In this document: in pieces, positions 24,345-34,233 of the stretch
How the letters are laid out: each line of letters begins with the position of its first letter
Position numbering within the stretch: position 1 is the stretch's first letter
Assembly: GCA_937871435.1 (NCBI GenBank)
Contig: CALMQM010000040.1
Span: forward strand, 27,112-91,111
Direction of reading: 5' to 3'
DNA from: an uncultured Bacteroidota bacterium
Lineage (GTDB): Bacteria > Bacteroidota > Bacteroidia > AKYH767-A > 2013-40CM-41-45
DNA length: 64,000 nucleotides
The notes under the pieces: model-generated
The model's database searches: none
What the model was told of the DNA's origin: nothing
What the model saw: only the letters and a program-made list of their open reading frames with translations
Position numbers and translations under genes: made by a program

Positions 24345-26363
24345 ATGCCTTTTAATTTAGAATCAGAATATAAACCTACAGGTGATCAGCCGGAAGCGAT
24401 ACGGCAACTTGTGGAAGGACTGAACCGCGGTGATGCCGCCCAGACTTTACTCGGTGTGACAGGTTCAGGAAAAACATTTACTGTAGCCAATGTGGTTGCG
24501 CAAACCAATCGCCCGACGCTAGTACTCAGTCACAACAAAACTCTCGCCGCCCAATTGTACGGAGAATTCAAACAGTTTTTCCCTCACAATGCAGTTCAGT
24601 ATTTCGTGAGCTATTATGATTACTATCAGCCTGAAGCTTATATTCCTACTACGAATACTTATATCGAAAAAGATTTATCCATCAATGATGAAATAGAAAA
24701 GCTTCGTCTTAGTACAACAACTGCTCTGCTGAGCGGACGCGAAGATGTGTTAGTTGTAAGTTCCGTCTCCTGTATTTACGGGATCGGAAATCCATCGGAC
24801 TTCAAAGATAACATCATTAAAATAAAGGAAGGAGAACGCATTAGCAGGAATGCATTTTTACATCACCTTGTGACCGCCTTGTACAGCAGAACAGATGTAG
24901 ATTTTACGAGGGGTAAGTTTCGTGTTCGTGGTGAAACTGTGGATGTTTTTCTTGCCTATGGTGATATCGCGTACCGTATTAATTTTTTTGGTGATGAAAT
25001 AGAAGAAATCGTAACTATTGATCCTGTTTCCGGAAGAACTATTGAAAAAAATTCCGCTGTCGTCATTTATCCTGCAACCATTTTTGTGACCAGTCCTGAT
25101 CGCCAACTGGAAGCAATCTGGAACATTCAGGAGGACATGGTAAAACAAGTAGATTACATGCGTTCGTTGGGACAAAATCTGGAAGCCAAACGCCTTGAAG
25201 ACAGAGTTACCTATGATCTTGAAATGATTCGTGAATTGGGCTATTGTTCCGGAATTGAGAATTACTCTCGCTATTTTGACGGACGTGAACCCGGATCCAG
25301 ACCATTCTGTCTGCTGGATTATTTTCCGGATAATTATTTAATGGTGATAGATGAAAGCCATGTAACTGTTCCGCAAATCCGGGCGATGTACGGAGGAGAC
25401 CGATCGCGAAAACAAAATCTTGTTGAATATGGATTCCGTCTTCCTTCCGCTCTTGACAATCGCCCTTTGAAGTTTGATGAGTTTGAGTCATTGGTGAAAC
25501 AGGTAATTTATGTCAGCGCCACTCCTGCAGATTATGAATTACAAAAAAGTGAAGGTATTCTTGTCGAACAGGTTATTCGACCTACCGGATTACTGGATCC
25601 TATCATTGAAGTTCGACCAAGTTTAAACCAGGTGGATGATTTGCTCGAAGAAATTGACAGGACGGTGAAGGCCGGTGAAAGAGTCCTTGTAACTACATTG
25701 ACAAAGCGAATGGCGGAAGAGTTAACCAAATACATGGTAAAGTTGAATATCAATTGTCGCTACATTCACTCCGAGGTAGAAACACTGGATCGTGTCGAAT
25801 TATTACGCGACTTGCGACTCGGAAATTTCGATGTGTTGGTTGGAATTAATTTGTTACGTGAAGGACTCGATTTGCCGGAAGTTTCACTTGTAGCAATTTT
25901 GGATGCTGACAAAGAAGGATTCCTCAGAAGTAATCGTTCTCTTACACAAACTGCAGGAAGAGCGGCCAGGAATATCAATGGAAAGGTGATTTTTTATGCT
26001 GACAAAATCACAGACAGCATGCAAAAAACAATGGATGAGACTACCCGAAGAAGGGAAAAACAAATTGCTTATAACCAGGATCACGGACTTTCTCCTGTTC
26101 AAATCAAACGTTCGAAAGAAAGTATCATGGGTCAGACTAAATTGTCGGAATCAAAATATACAGAAGAACATGCATATGTAGAAAACACTCAGTTCAGTGT
26201 AGCTGCTGATCCTGTTGTTCAATATATGAATCCCGATGAATTGAAAAAATTGATCGCCCAGACTAAAAAATCAATGGAAAGAGCCGCGAAAGATCTGGAT
26301 TTTATCGAAGCTGCAAGGTTGAGAGACGAAATGTACGAACTTGAAAAATTGTATAAAAAGTAA
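24345..26363 (+). CDS. uvrB: Excinuclease ABC subunit B
   Basis: DNA-damage verification helicase of nucleotide excision repair; 672 residues, full length. Walker A is GVTGSGKT (residues about 39-46), the damage-probing beta-hairpin region is YYDYYQPEAYIP, Walker B is the DESH of VIDESHVT, and helicase motifs V and VI are GINLLREGLDLPEV and QTAGRAARN. The C-terminal UVR domain for UvrA/UvrC contact is present (DLDFIEAARLRDEMYELEKL). It is a single transcription unit or followed by the VOC gene 45 bp downstream. Confidence 0.97.
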   Translation: MPFNLESEYKPTGDQPEAIRQLVEGLNRGDAAQTLLGVTGSGKTFTVANVVAQTNRPTLVLSHNKTLAAQLYGEFKQFFPHNAVQYFVSYYDYYQPEAYIPTTNTYIEKDLSINDEIEKLRLSTTTALLSGREDVLVVSSVSCIYGIGNPSDFKDNIIKIKEGERISRNAFLHHLVTALYSRTDVDFTRGKFRVRGETVDVFLAYGDIAYRINFFGDEIEEIVTIDPVSGRTIEKNSAVVIYPATIFVTSPDRQLEAIWNIQEDMVKQVDYMRSLGQNLEAKRLEDRVTYDLEMIRELGYCSGIENYSRYFDGREPGSRPFCLLDYFPDNYLMVIDESHVTVPQIRAMYGGDRSRKQNLVEYGFRLPSALDNRPLKFDEFESLVKQVIYVSATPADYELQKSEGILVEQVIRPTGLLDPIIEVRPSLNQVDDLLEEIDRTVKAGERVLVTTLTKRMAEELTKYMVKLNINCRYIHSEVETLDRVELLRDLRLGNFDVLVGINLLREGLDLPEVSLVAILDADKEGFLRSNRSLTQTAGRAARNINGKVIFYADKITDSMQKTMDETTRRREKQIAYNQDHGLSPVQIKRSKESIMGQTKLSESKYTEEHAYVENTQFSVAADPVVQYMNPDELKKLIAQTKKSMERAAKDLDFIEAARLRDEMYELEKLYKK

Positions 26364-26408
26364 ATCTATTTTTTCATTTTTTATTTCTGAAAAAATAAAC
26401 CGAATTCA

Positions 26409-26798
26409 ATGAAAAACAAACTTGTGATGTTTTCGCTTTTAGTAGATGATTACGACAAAGCCATTGAATATTATACCAAGACACTCTGTTTTACTTTAGT
26501 TGAAGACACAAAAATGAGTGAAACCAAACGTTGGGTGGTTGTGACTCCGGGAGATTCCGGTTCTTCCATCCTATTGGCGAAGGCAGCTAACGACGAGCAG
26601 AAAAGCAGAATTGGAAATCAAACCGGGGGACGAGTATTTCTTTTCTTACATACAGATGATTTCTCCACCTATTATTCAAGACTGAAATCCAATCAAGTCC
26701 GGTTTGTACGCGAGCCGGTTCAGGAAAGCTGGGGAATGGTAGCTGTATTTCAGGATGTGTATGGTAATCTGTGGGACCTTATTCAACCTGCCACTTAA
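26409..26798 (+). CDS. Single-domain VOC family protein
   Basis: 129 residues, a single glyoxalase/bleomycin-resistance-type unit (LVMFSLLVDDYDKAIEYYTKTL at the start, VFQDVYGNLWDLIQP at the end). The late FQDVYGNLWDL lacks the metal-binding Glu normally seen, so metal chemistry may be reduced. Function unknown. It is 45 bp after uvrB and converges with the GNAT gene. Confidence 0.82.
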   Translation: MKNKLVMFSLLVDDYDKAIEYYTKTLCFTLVEDTKMSETKRWVVVTPGDSGSSILLAKAANDEQKSRIGNQTGGRVFLFLHTDDFSTYYSRLKSNQVRFVREPVQESWGMVAVFQDVYGNLWDLIQPAT

Positions 26799-26848
26799 CA
26801 CAAGTACTTCGAAGTTTCGTTCAATGCACTAAATAGAATGAATGCATT

Positions 26849-27316
26849 TTAATTTTCAAGAGACATGACCATTTTGAACGTCTTTCTGCCAAAGTCTTTG
26901 TGAATTTCTTCCGGACCAACCTGAGTAAAACCCGATTTTGTATACAATGAAACAGCAGCTTTTAAACTGGAAGCAGTTTCAAGCATGACCTCTGTTTTAC
27001 CATGTTCTTTTGCTTCCTTCACTACAGCCTGAATTAATTTCAATCCAATTCCCTTACCCTGAAATCGGGCCGAGACTCCCATTTTTATCAATTCATAGGA
27101 ATTTTTACCATGAGGAATACACGCGCAGGTTCCTGCAACTTCTTCATCGTGCAGTGCAAAAAACACTTGCCCTCCTTTCGCAAGTATTCTTTCAGGGTGA
27201 TCAAGTATTTCAATGTCTGCATCAGTGGGATGGAAATACTTATTTAACCATTCCAGATTCAAACTTTTAAAATAGCTCTTATACACTTCAGAATACGGAA
27301 CAATTTTTATTTCCAT
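26849..27316 (-). CDS. GNAT family N-acetyltransferase
   Basis: 155 residues matching the GNAT acetyl-CoA fold: FFALHDEEVAGTCACI for beta strands 2-3, YELIKMGVSARFQGKGIGLKLI with the pyrophosphate-binding Q-x-x-G-x-G/A loop (QGKGIG), and the C-terminal LYTKSGFTQVG motif. The acceptor substrate is not predictable. It is transcribed leftward and converges with the VOC gene; downstream of a T9SS gene on the same strand with 54 bp between them. Confidence 0.88.
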   Translation of the reverse strand: MEIKIVPYSEVYKSYFKSLNLEWLNKYFHPTDADIEILDHPERILAKGGQVFFALHDEEVAGTCACIPHGKNSYELIKMGVSARFQGKGIGLKLIQAVVKEAKEHGKTEVMLETASSLKAAVSLYTKSGFTQVGPEEIHKDFGRKTFKMVMSLEN

Positions 27317-27370
27317 CTGAAATAAATTGACTCAAAGAAATTTTAAAATCAAATTTTCTCTTTGCAACCA

Positions 27371-29242
27371 TCAATGAATTACCTGAATGCTTCTTGTTAC
27401 AGTTTCTGATTCAGAAAAGATCCTGCAATAATACATTCCGGATTTTAACGAAGTTACATCGACACTGATTTGATTGACAAGTCCTGCACGTAAACTCGGA
27501 TGATCTTCATACAACAATTTACCATCAGCGCTATACAGTTGCAGACCAACAGACCCATACTTAGTCCATAGCTTCTCAAGGCTGATTGTACTGCTCGTTG
27601 CAGCCGGGTTTGGATAAAATTGGCTCACACTGTTTTTCGTATCAACCGAAGCGATCCCGACAGGTATGTTAACAGTATCAATGGTAGCATTGATCATAAG
27701 GTCTTCAATTTCGCGATTGCGATAAATTGCCCAGGCATTTCCAAGAACTTCGAATGTTCTGTTGCTGAATGGTCCTGTGACAGAATTGCCCAAAATAATT
27801 CCAACTCCATCCATGTTCCAGGAAACATAAAAACTTCCGCTATTGATCACAATCGGATTTGTTAATGGAATATCAACCCAAACAGGAGCGGTATAAGAAA
27901 GTGCATCAACATATACAGAATCCAGTTTCGTTCCATTACTTCCATTTGGTCCGTTGTCGTCGAACACGGCCATATAAAATCCTACAAGATTTGGATTTGA
28001 AGTGATGTATGCATGGACTGAAGTAAGTTTGCAGGGATAAAATGGAGGAACAAATTGCACTCCTGCTCCACCCTGACCTCCCAGCCAGTTCAAACCAACG
28101 CCATTACTGAAACCATCATCGTAAGAAAGACGGATTGGTGTGTTTGTAGTATCCACAACTACCAGCTCAAGAGAAGCACTATCATTGCTGGGCGCGATAT
28201 CACCGGGAACTAATGTGCGAGTTACCTGGATATAAGTACCATCAAATACTGGACTGAATGTTTCGCCCATATTTAAAGATGCGGTTGCCTGTGGAACCAA
28301 TAAAGTTGTTGTGATGGTATCATCTACTTCAATTGTACCTGTAAACCCGCTTGCAGAGGTAGCTACATAAGAATACACATTGAATGGATTGAGGTTGACA
28401 TTCCCTGCATTTTTTATTTCGCTGTTCATTTCCCATGGATCAGGTGTGAGATTGCTGATGAATCTCGCACCATTAGTTGGATTGTCATTGTAGAGCGTAG
28501 ATGCATCCAGTGCCTGGAAGGTACTTGTAGGTGGATAGGTAAATTTCACTGCATAAGGCGTAATGAAATATCCGGCACCTCCACCGGCCGGATTAATCAT
28601 ACTTTGTAAACCAACTCCTCCATTGATGTTTTCAATTCCTGCAGATAAATACGGAGAATTTCCACCGCCATAAACTCCTGTCTGCTGTTGATATTGAAAA
28701 GTAATCGAACTGTCAATTGTAGAAAGGATCAATTGAAAGGAATTACTTCCCTGATAAGATGGGGCGTTTTGATCCCAGAATGGTACATTCAACCAGGAAA
28801 CAACAAGTGAATCATGGTTAGGACTGCTCCAGTAATAACATTGTCCCGGATTTCCTGCCCCGTCAAAATTTAAATCCGCGGCCATCGCAGCAATGTAATC
28901 CTGTGGTTGAGATGTACTCGGAATGAATGGAAACGGAACGGAAAGCTGACAGCTTTGAAAAGCGATATATCCATTTGATCCTACCCAAAATTGATGTACA
29001 TCATACCAATAATAATGAAAATCAAAATTGATCTGGAAAGGCCCTTGTGTGTTGTCATCAGAAAGCCTCTCTACGAGAACTCGTCCGGGTTTTGAGACAA
29101 TGTCAATCCAATTGTACACGGGTCCCTGAGGGTCCAAATTGTCTTTCCAGATATAACCATATGCATCCGGTCCGCCCGAACCTGCAAAGGATGTTGTCGA
29201 TATAGACAATAAGAAAAGAATGATGTGTAGATGTTTTTTCAT
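27371..29242 (-). CDS. Secreted protein with T9SS type A sorting domain
   Basis: About 623 residues from ATG 29242 (MKKHLHIILFLLS signal peptide; a start at 29275 would only add a polar leader). The mature part starts with a beta-rich region that contains YIWKDNLDPQGPVYNWIDI and runs to about residue 280. It is followed by Ig/CARDB-like beta-sandwiches to about 370, another beta domain to about 520, and the Por-secretion type A CTD at the end (SQFYPNPAATSS, GLQLYSADGKLL, LKSGMYYCRIFS). No catalytic signature is seen; the protein is likely exported to the cell surface or medium. Confidence 0.82.
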   Translation of the reverse strand: MKKHLHIILFLLSISTTSFAGSGGPDAYGYIWKDNLDPQGPVYNWIDIVSKPGRVLVERLSDDNTQGPFQINFDFHYYWYDVHQFWVGSNGYIAFQSCQLSVPFPFIPSTSQPQDYIAAMAADLNFDGAGNPGQCYYWSSPNHDSLVVSWLNVPFWDQNAPSYQGSNSFQLILSTIDSSITFQYQQQTGVYGGGNSPYLSAGIENINGGVGLQSMINPAGGGAGYFITPYAVKFTYPPTSTFQALDASTLYNDNPTNGARFISNLTPDPWEMNSEIKNAGNVNLNPFNVYSYVATSASGFTGTIEVDDTITTTLLVPQATASLNMGETFSPVFDGTYIQVTRTLVPGDIAPSNDSASLELVVVDTTNTPIRLSYDDGFSNGVGLNWLGGQGGAGVQFVPPFYPCKLTSVHAYITSNPNLVGFYMAVFDDNGPNGSNGTKLDSVYVDALSYTAPVWVDIPLTNPIVINSGSFYVSWNMDGVGIILGNSVTGPFSNRTFEVLGNAWAIYRNREIEDLMINATIDTVNIPVGIASVDTKNSVSQFYPNPAATSSTISLEKLWTKYGSVGLQLYSADGKLLYEDHPSLRAGLVNQISVDVTSLKSGMYYCRIFSESETVTRSIQVIH

Positions 29243-29409
29243 GGATCTTATTTTGAGAGTCAATGAAAAATACAAAATAGAGATGAAATCACAAATTTTA
29301 GAGCGAATTATATTTCAAGAATGTTAAAATGCGCTCAAAAAAGGCTGCCCTGTTATTTTAATTTAAAATAAATTATTTTTACGGCAGACAAAATTTCAGA
29401 TCAACCCTC

Positions 29410-29727
29410 ATGAAAGAAATTACAGTTCAGGAACTCAAGGAAAAAATGGATAAGCAGGAAGATTTTCAACTCATCGACGTGAGAGAATACTATGAATATG
29501 AAATTTGTAATCTCAATGGAGAACTTATTCCGATGTCTTCCATATTGGATCAACTCGATAAAATATCCAAAGACAAACCGGTAATTGTGCATTGCAAATC
29601 CGGTGGAAGAAGCGGAGTAATTGTAATGGAACTTGAACGTCGTTTTGGAATGAACAATCTTTACAATCTGAAAGGTGGAATCCTCGCTTATGCACGGGAA
29701 ATTGATCCATCACTGGCAACGTATTAG
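29410..29727 (+). CDS. Rhodanese-like domain protein
   Basis: Single rhodanese domain of 105 residues. The active-site loop is CKSGGRSG with its catalytic Cys, and the N-terminal LIDVREYYEYE and C-terminal LKGGILAYAREIDP motifs are typical. It can carry persulfide sulfur in cytosolic sulfur relay; the partner is unknown. It stands alone between the T9SS gene (divergent) and the DUF2279 gene (convergent). Confidence 0.9.
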   Translation: MKEITVQELKEKMDKQEDFQLIDVREYYEYEICNLNGELIPMSSILDQLDKISKDKPVIVHCKSGGRSGVIVMELERRFGMNNLYNLKGGILAYAREIDPSLATY

Positions 29728-29748
29728 TTTGATGAATCAAAATTATTT

Positions 29749-30738
29749 TCAAAAATAAAATGCATGGTATCGGGCTTTTCTACCGGGACTCCATTCAATT
29801 GCAGGAGCCGGCAAATGAACGATGTTAATGATTTTAAAAAAGGAAGAAAGCAATACTGATTTCGTTTTTATTCTTGCGAGATCGAAATCCAGACTTAAAA
29901 AATATTGGCGATAACGATTGAATGAAGGAATTGAATTGCCATCAACTTCAACAGGGTTCTCCTTCCCTCCTGTCATCCCTTCAGCACCAAATCCAATCCC
30001 GATACTTAACCAATTTGGAAGCCAGTCTGATTTTTTGAAAAATGATCGGGGATGAATGCTCATCCAATAGGTAAGTCCGTTATAATCTTTCAATATGTTT
30101 TCCGGCAGATTACTGCCAAGAACATCCGGTCTGTATTTTGAATATTTAGTTTGACGAAAAGAATATTTCAACACGATTCGTTGTTCTTCCCATTGCAGTT
30201 GCTGTAAAGTAAACAATGCCACTCCTGATGTATTACATAGTACATCTCCGGGAGAAAATCCCCATTCAGCTGAAAATCCGTCAAACACTTCAATTGTTGT
30301 CTGATACAAGAATGATATTCCGGAAGCAAACAATGCTGATTTTTTATTGTTGTAACCTGACCATCGAAAACTTTTAGCCAATGGTTTGGCTATGGAATAA
30401 GCATCCCATGCATGTCCGAACTTATCCATTTGTTCCCACTCGGCATTGTCATTAAAAAAATGAAAAGAAGATTGAGGATAATCCTGATACCATTGAGTAT
30501 ACAACCAGTACATGCTCACCGGATACAACCCCAATGTCGTACCTACAAGAATTTTTGTTCTTCTCGTGTCAGGATCAGGAGAATTTTGCAAAGAAAATAA
30601 TCTGAGCCTGGAACCATCCGCCGTAATTGAAAAAGAAAGCTCCCTGCCTTCCTGTTTGGCTCCGGTTTCGTTTTCTGCGACACATTTATGAACTATAATT
30701 GAAAACAATAAAATGAAAATAAATTGAAAAAGTTTCAT
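29749..30738 (-). CDS. DUF2279 family protein
   Basis: About 329 residues from ATG 30738 (MKLFQFIFILLFSIIVHK signal peptide). A start at 30786 would overlap the upstream gene. Family-like segments are DKFGHAWDAYSIAKPLAK, EVFDGFSAEWGFSPGDVLCNTSG and the C-terminal SIGIGFGAEGMTGG. DUF2279 proteins are predicted envelope proteins with no established function. The gene starts 13 bp after the stop of the T9SS type B gene, indicating an operon, and converges with the rhodanese gene. Confidence 0.8.
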   Translation of the reverse strand: MKLFQFIFILLFSIIVHKCVAENETGAKQEGRELSFSITADGSRLRLFSLQNSPDPDTRRTKILVGTTLGLYPVSMYWLYTQWYQDYPQSSFHFFNDNAEWEQMDKFGHAWDAYSIAKPLAKSFRWSGYNNKKSALFASGISFLYQTTIEVFDGFSAEWGFSPGDVLCNTSGVALFTLQQLQWEEQRIVLKYSFRQTKYSKYRPDVLGSNLPENILKDYNGLTYWMSIHPRSFFKKSDWLPNWLSIGIGFGAEGMTGGKENPVEVDGNSIPSFNRYRQYFLSLDFDLARIKTKSVLLSSFFKIINIVHLPAPAIEWSPGRKARYHAFYF

Positions 30739-30751
30739 ACAAAAAAAATCA

Positions 30752-32425
30752 TTAACGAAGAAGTACCAGTTTCCCCTTTTTCTCAACTATGTCACCCTGA
30801 CGAACACTGTACTGTGCTTTGTAAACATAAACTCCTTCTTCCTGTAACTTCCCTCTGTATTTTCCATCCCATCCGGTGAATTGATTCTCTGTTTCAAAAA
30901 TAAGCTGTCCCCACCGATTAAATATTTTCAAATTATAATTCGATAGTTCACTGCCGGAAGGAATAAACTCTTCATTTTTTCCATCCTGATTTGGTGTGAA
31001 AGCATTTGGAAAAATAATATCATTGAGACAATCTTCAATAATTTCAATTGAATCTGAAGTCGTACAGCCTGCATTATTTACAATTTTCACACTGTACTTT
31101 CCTCCCCTGTCCACAATAAATTTCTCCTGTGTGGAAGCATCTTGCCACAAATAGCTTTGAAAATTTCCCGCGTCAAGAATAAACAATGAACCGGGACAAA
31201 GTGTGGTATCATTTCCCAAATCAACCAATGGAAAGGCATCAGGACCTATAGGTACATTCACCGTTGCATTCACATCACAAGCATCCGCTGTGGATACAAG
31301 CACTGAATAATCTCCGGAACTCAATCCTATAGCAGTGGTTGTATTCTGTATCGGATCAGTATCCCAGGTATACAGACTGACTCCGGTTGAGCCCGACACC
31401 TGAACACTTGCAGTGCCATCCTTACTGTTTACACATGTTTCAGGAGTGGATGACATCGCAGCGGAAAGAATAGTAATCTCAGTGTTGGAGCTCACTTCAG
31501 GCAGACAATCATTTCCAGAAAATAAAGTCACCGTATATTTCCCCGGACCAGAAAAGGTGTGCTGTGGATTCTGTTCTGTACTTGTATTGCTGACTGATCC
31601 CGGATCATTAAAATTCCAGCTCCAATGTGTATGACATCCTGTTGTATCAGAAAATTGAATGGTATTGCCAGAACCGCAACTCCAGGAATAAGAGAATGGA
31701 ACGGCTGTCGCTTCCTCAATTCTGAACTGATCAAAAGCAAAACCATCGTAATCATTGCAGGTTGTACCGGACCCAAAAATGAAACGGAAAATCACCTGAG
31801 TTTGACCATTCAATTCAGACAAACAATGTTTTGCGGTTTTCCATTCTCCACTACCATGTCCTCCTCTGCATGAACCGGATGTATTCTGAACCGTTCCGGC
31901 CCAGCCCTGAGTTCCATTTGTCATTCCACCGAGATTCGTTACGTTATTTACGTTGTACCAATTTTGATCAACACAATTGTCAGGTTCGGAATAGGAACCA
32001 AGTGTTCTCCATGAAAGTCCTCCGTCAGTTGAATATTGAAGATTGGCACCGTCATACAAATATTCAGTATCCCAGAATATGCTGACAATAAGAACAGGTT
32101 TAATAAGACTGCTCAAATCAAAACAAGGACTCTTCACCCAGGATCTTTCTCCATAATTGTAAAAAGGAGTTACCAATCCTCCGGTGATCCAACATTGTGT
32201 ACCACTCGCGGCGGAAGAAATCACGGATTTGGAAGGAGTACCAAGAGCCCAATCGGAATTGCTTCCACCTGAAGTCCATCCTGCAGGGCCACTCTCAAAA
32301 TCTTCCGCATATGGGTACGAAGAAACAGGAACCCCACATTGTCCAAAAGACACAGTTTGCATCAGGAAAAGATCCAATGCAAACAGCAGGCTTAAAACCC
32401 CAATTATTTTCCTGATTCTGATCAA
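30752..32425 (-). CDS. Secreted protein with PKD, SprB-like repeat and T9SS type B (gliding-motility-type) CTD
   Basis: 557 residues; start is TTG 32425, because a stop lies five codons upstream and no ATG precedes the signal peptide MIRIRKIIGVLSLLFA. Domains in order: an N-terminal jelly-roll/MAM-like region (about 35-230), a PKD-like domain (about 245-325, WSWNFNDPGSVS and GKYTVTLF), a SprB-type repeat (about 327-395, VNSKDGTASVQVSG), a short Ig-like segment (about 400-465) and a C-terminal gliding-motility type B CTD (468-557; PNAFTPNQDGKNEEF, IFNRWGQLIFE, GWDGKYRG, EGVYVYKAQY). Exported by T9SS, usually kept at the surface. It is co-transcribed with DUF2279. Confidence 0.85.
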   Translation of the reverse strand: MIRIRKIIGVLSLLFALDLFLMQTVSFGQCGVPVSSYPYAEDFESGPAGWTSGGSNSDWALGTPSKSVISSAASGTQCWITGGLVTPFYNYGERSWVKSPCFDLSSLIKPVLIVSIFWDTEYLYDGANLQYSTDGGLSWRTLGSYSEPDNCVDQNWYNVNNVTNLGGMTNGTQGWAGTVQNTSGSCRGGHGSGEWKTAKHCLSELNGQTQVIFRFIFGSGTTCNDYDGFAFDQFRIEEATAVPFSYSWSCGSGNTIQFSDTTGCHTHWSWNFNDPGSVSNTSTEQNPQHTFSGPGKYTVTLFSGNDCLPEVSSNTEITILSAAMSSTPETCVNSKDGTASVQVSGSTGVSLYTWDTDPIQNTTTAIGLSSGDYSVLVSTADACDVNATVNVPIGPDAFPLVDLGNDTTLCPGSLFILDAGNFQSYLWQDASTQEKFIVDRGGKYSVKIVNNAGCTTSDSIEIIEDCLNDIIFPNAFTPNQDGKNEEFIPSGSELSNYNLKIFNRWGQLIFETENQFTGWDGKYRGKLQEEGVYVYKAQYSVRQGDIVEKKGKLVLLR

Positions 32426-32559
32426 AATAGCCCTTCGTTAGAAGATACAAAAAAACAAAAAAAAGGGATGCAAGTCCAGCACCGGAACAGGCTGATCTGA
32501 TTAAATAAACGTTAATTAAGCGCTGTAAGAAGATTTATGAAGAAATATCTTCCCGGAGA

Positions 32560-34167
32560 TCACAATCCGCCGACTATTTGATCCTTCGGATATTTGACAG
32601 TAAATTTCAAATTCCGGATCTCCGTTTGAGTCGGTTGTACACTAAGCTTCCAGGTTATTTTTCCGCTTTCCTTATTATAATCACCGGAGGAATAGTCATT
32701 CAGATTGACTTTTATGTCATCATTTTTGGAAACAGGAATCTGATCCTGTAAGGTCAAATCAATTGCTTCCTTTTTTCCATTTCTGACGGTGATTTTATAA
32801 TTCAATTCTTTCACCATATTTCCACCTACAAATTTGGAAGTACTCAGGTCTTTTTGTTTTTCACGAAGAATGACAATTTTCTTATCGCGTCCCAAAGATA
32901 AATCCAAAGTATCTCTTGTATTACGTGGATTGATACTGGATTCTCCAACAAAATTTCCTTCGAAATACACATTTGAATTTCCCGGTAACAAATTCAAATT
33001 TTCCCATCCCGTAATTTTTGCAATGAGAAATGCATCCTTGTCAATTTTCGGAGCAGCATAATAGCTATAGCTGGCGGGTAAATCATACGATTGAATATCG
33101 ACGGAATATTGTTTGCCATCAGAAAGAATTGTATAAGGTATCTGAATTTCAAAATCAGTGCTGAGTTGATTTTGTTCTACAACAACAGGTGCTGTATAAT
33201 CCAAAGAAGCATCCTTTCTGGATCCTCTTACTCCAGGCTGGGTTACAACAACTTCTGATAATTGCAATTTGTTGGAAAGATTTATTCCTTGCAATTCACT
33301 GTAGTTTCTGTAAAAATCCAGGTACCATGGTGACAACTCAGGTTTATTTCCACCGAGTGAAGGATTCCCTGTCGATAATGTCAACTTTACATCTTTCCAA
33401 TTTTCACCTGTACTTTGAGAAATATCTGCCTTGTAAGCAAGTTGAATCGGACTTTGAATATCCGTAGCTCGAATATCGTATTTTGGAATCCAGGATGCTC
33501 CATCCACAAAATAACTCAATGTAAAATTCACCGGTACTCTACTCTTTGTTGAAACAGTGATAAGGAGCTTACCTGACGGAACATTTTGTTTCGCGTTCAA
33601 CGTCTGCCATTGATTGTAGATTTTTGTTCTTTTCTCGGTTAATCTCTTCGCTTCAGCATGTACATCAATTAATTTTACTGTAAGTTCAATCATCCGTTCA
33701 CGAAAAAGATCAGCGACTTCTTTGAGATTATCCGGATCAACACCAATATTTGCTCCTCCGACAGATTTGTTCGCATTGAGCAAGGCAGATTCCTGCGTAT
33801 ACACATTATCCAAGCCGGTATTCTTTTCAATTTCAAGATCCAGTTTTTTCAATGAATCAGCCAGCTGAGCTACTTCCGGAGATGATTTTTCTCCATCCAA
33901 AAAGTTCAATTCATGCACAACTGAAAGAAGAGTAAAATTTCCGATATCAGAAACGGTGATCGAATTTTTGTTAATTCTGGCTGATAATTCCGGTATCACT
34001 AATTGTGTCACACCCGCATCCACAGTCGTCTGAATGCTTCTGCTTACCTGCGCACCACTTTGATACACTCTGACATTTTTTATCTCCGAACTACTGACTA
34101 TTTTCTGATTCTGTGCAGTAGCCGCTATTGGGAGAAAAAATAAGAGTAAAAAGCTGAAATGTTTCAT
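32560..34167 (-). CDS. DUF4139/mucoidy inhibitor MuiA family protein
   Basis: 535 residues with signal peptide (MKHFSFLLLFFLPIAATAQ). The N-terminal DUF4140 part (about 28-125, KNVRVYQSGAQVSRS) is followed by a helical region (100-190) and the DUF4139 beta-rich part (about 200-535, SYFVDGASWIPKYDIRA; LDLSLGRDKKIVILRE). Residues 303-310 read LSEVVVTQ, a motif like the plug start of TonB-dependent receptors (EVVV), inserted between two DUF4139 halves. The function of this family is not settled. It is followed by no close gene and lies 66 bp downstream of the OmpA-type gene on the same strand. Confidence 0.82.
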   Translation of the reverse strand: MKHFSFLLLFFLPIAATAQNQKIVSSSEIKNVRVYQSGAQVSRSIQTTVDAGVTQLVIPELSARINKNSITVSDIGNFTLLSVVHELNFLDGEKSSPEVAQLADSLKKLDLEIEKNTGLDNVYTQESALLNANKSVGGANIGVDPDNLKEVADLFRERMIELTVKLIDVHAEAKRLTEKRTKIYNQWQTLNAKQNVPSGKLLITVSTKSRVPVNFTLSYFVDGASWIPKYDIRATDIQSPIQLAYKADISQSTGENWKDVKLTLSTGNPSLGGNKPELSPWYLDFYRNYSELQGINLSNKLQLSEVVVTQPGVRGSRKDASLDYTAPVVVEQNQLSTDFEIQIPYTILSDGKQYSVDIQSYDLPASYSYYAAPKIDKDAFLIAKITGWENLNLLPGNSNVYFEGNFVGESSINPRNTRDTLDLSLGRDKKIVILREKQKDLSTSKFVGGNMVKELNYKITVRNGKKEAIDLTLQDQIPVSKNDDIKVNLNDYSSGDYNKESGKITWKLSVQPTQTEIRNLKFTVKYPKDQIVGGL

Positions 34168-34233
34168 GTCAAATAAATTTGTGTTGTATTTTTTTTCAGT
34201 AATTGTAATACAAAAATCAAAAAAGATAATTCT

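Noticed and set aside
27334..27365. A/T-rich hairpin after the T9SS gene as a terminator
   Set aside because: The arms (CAAAGAAATTTT and AAATTTTCTCTTTG) do not pair evenly and the stem is almost all A/T.
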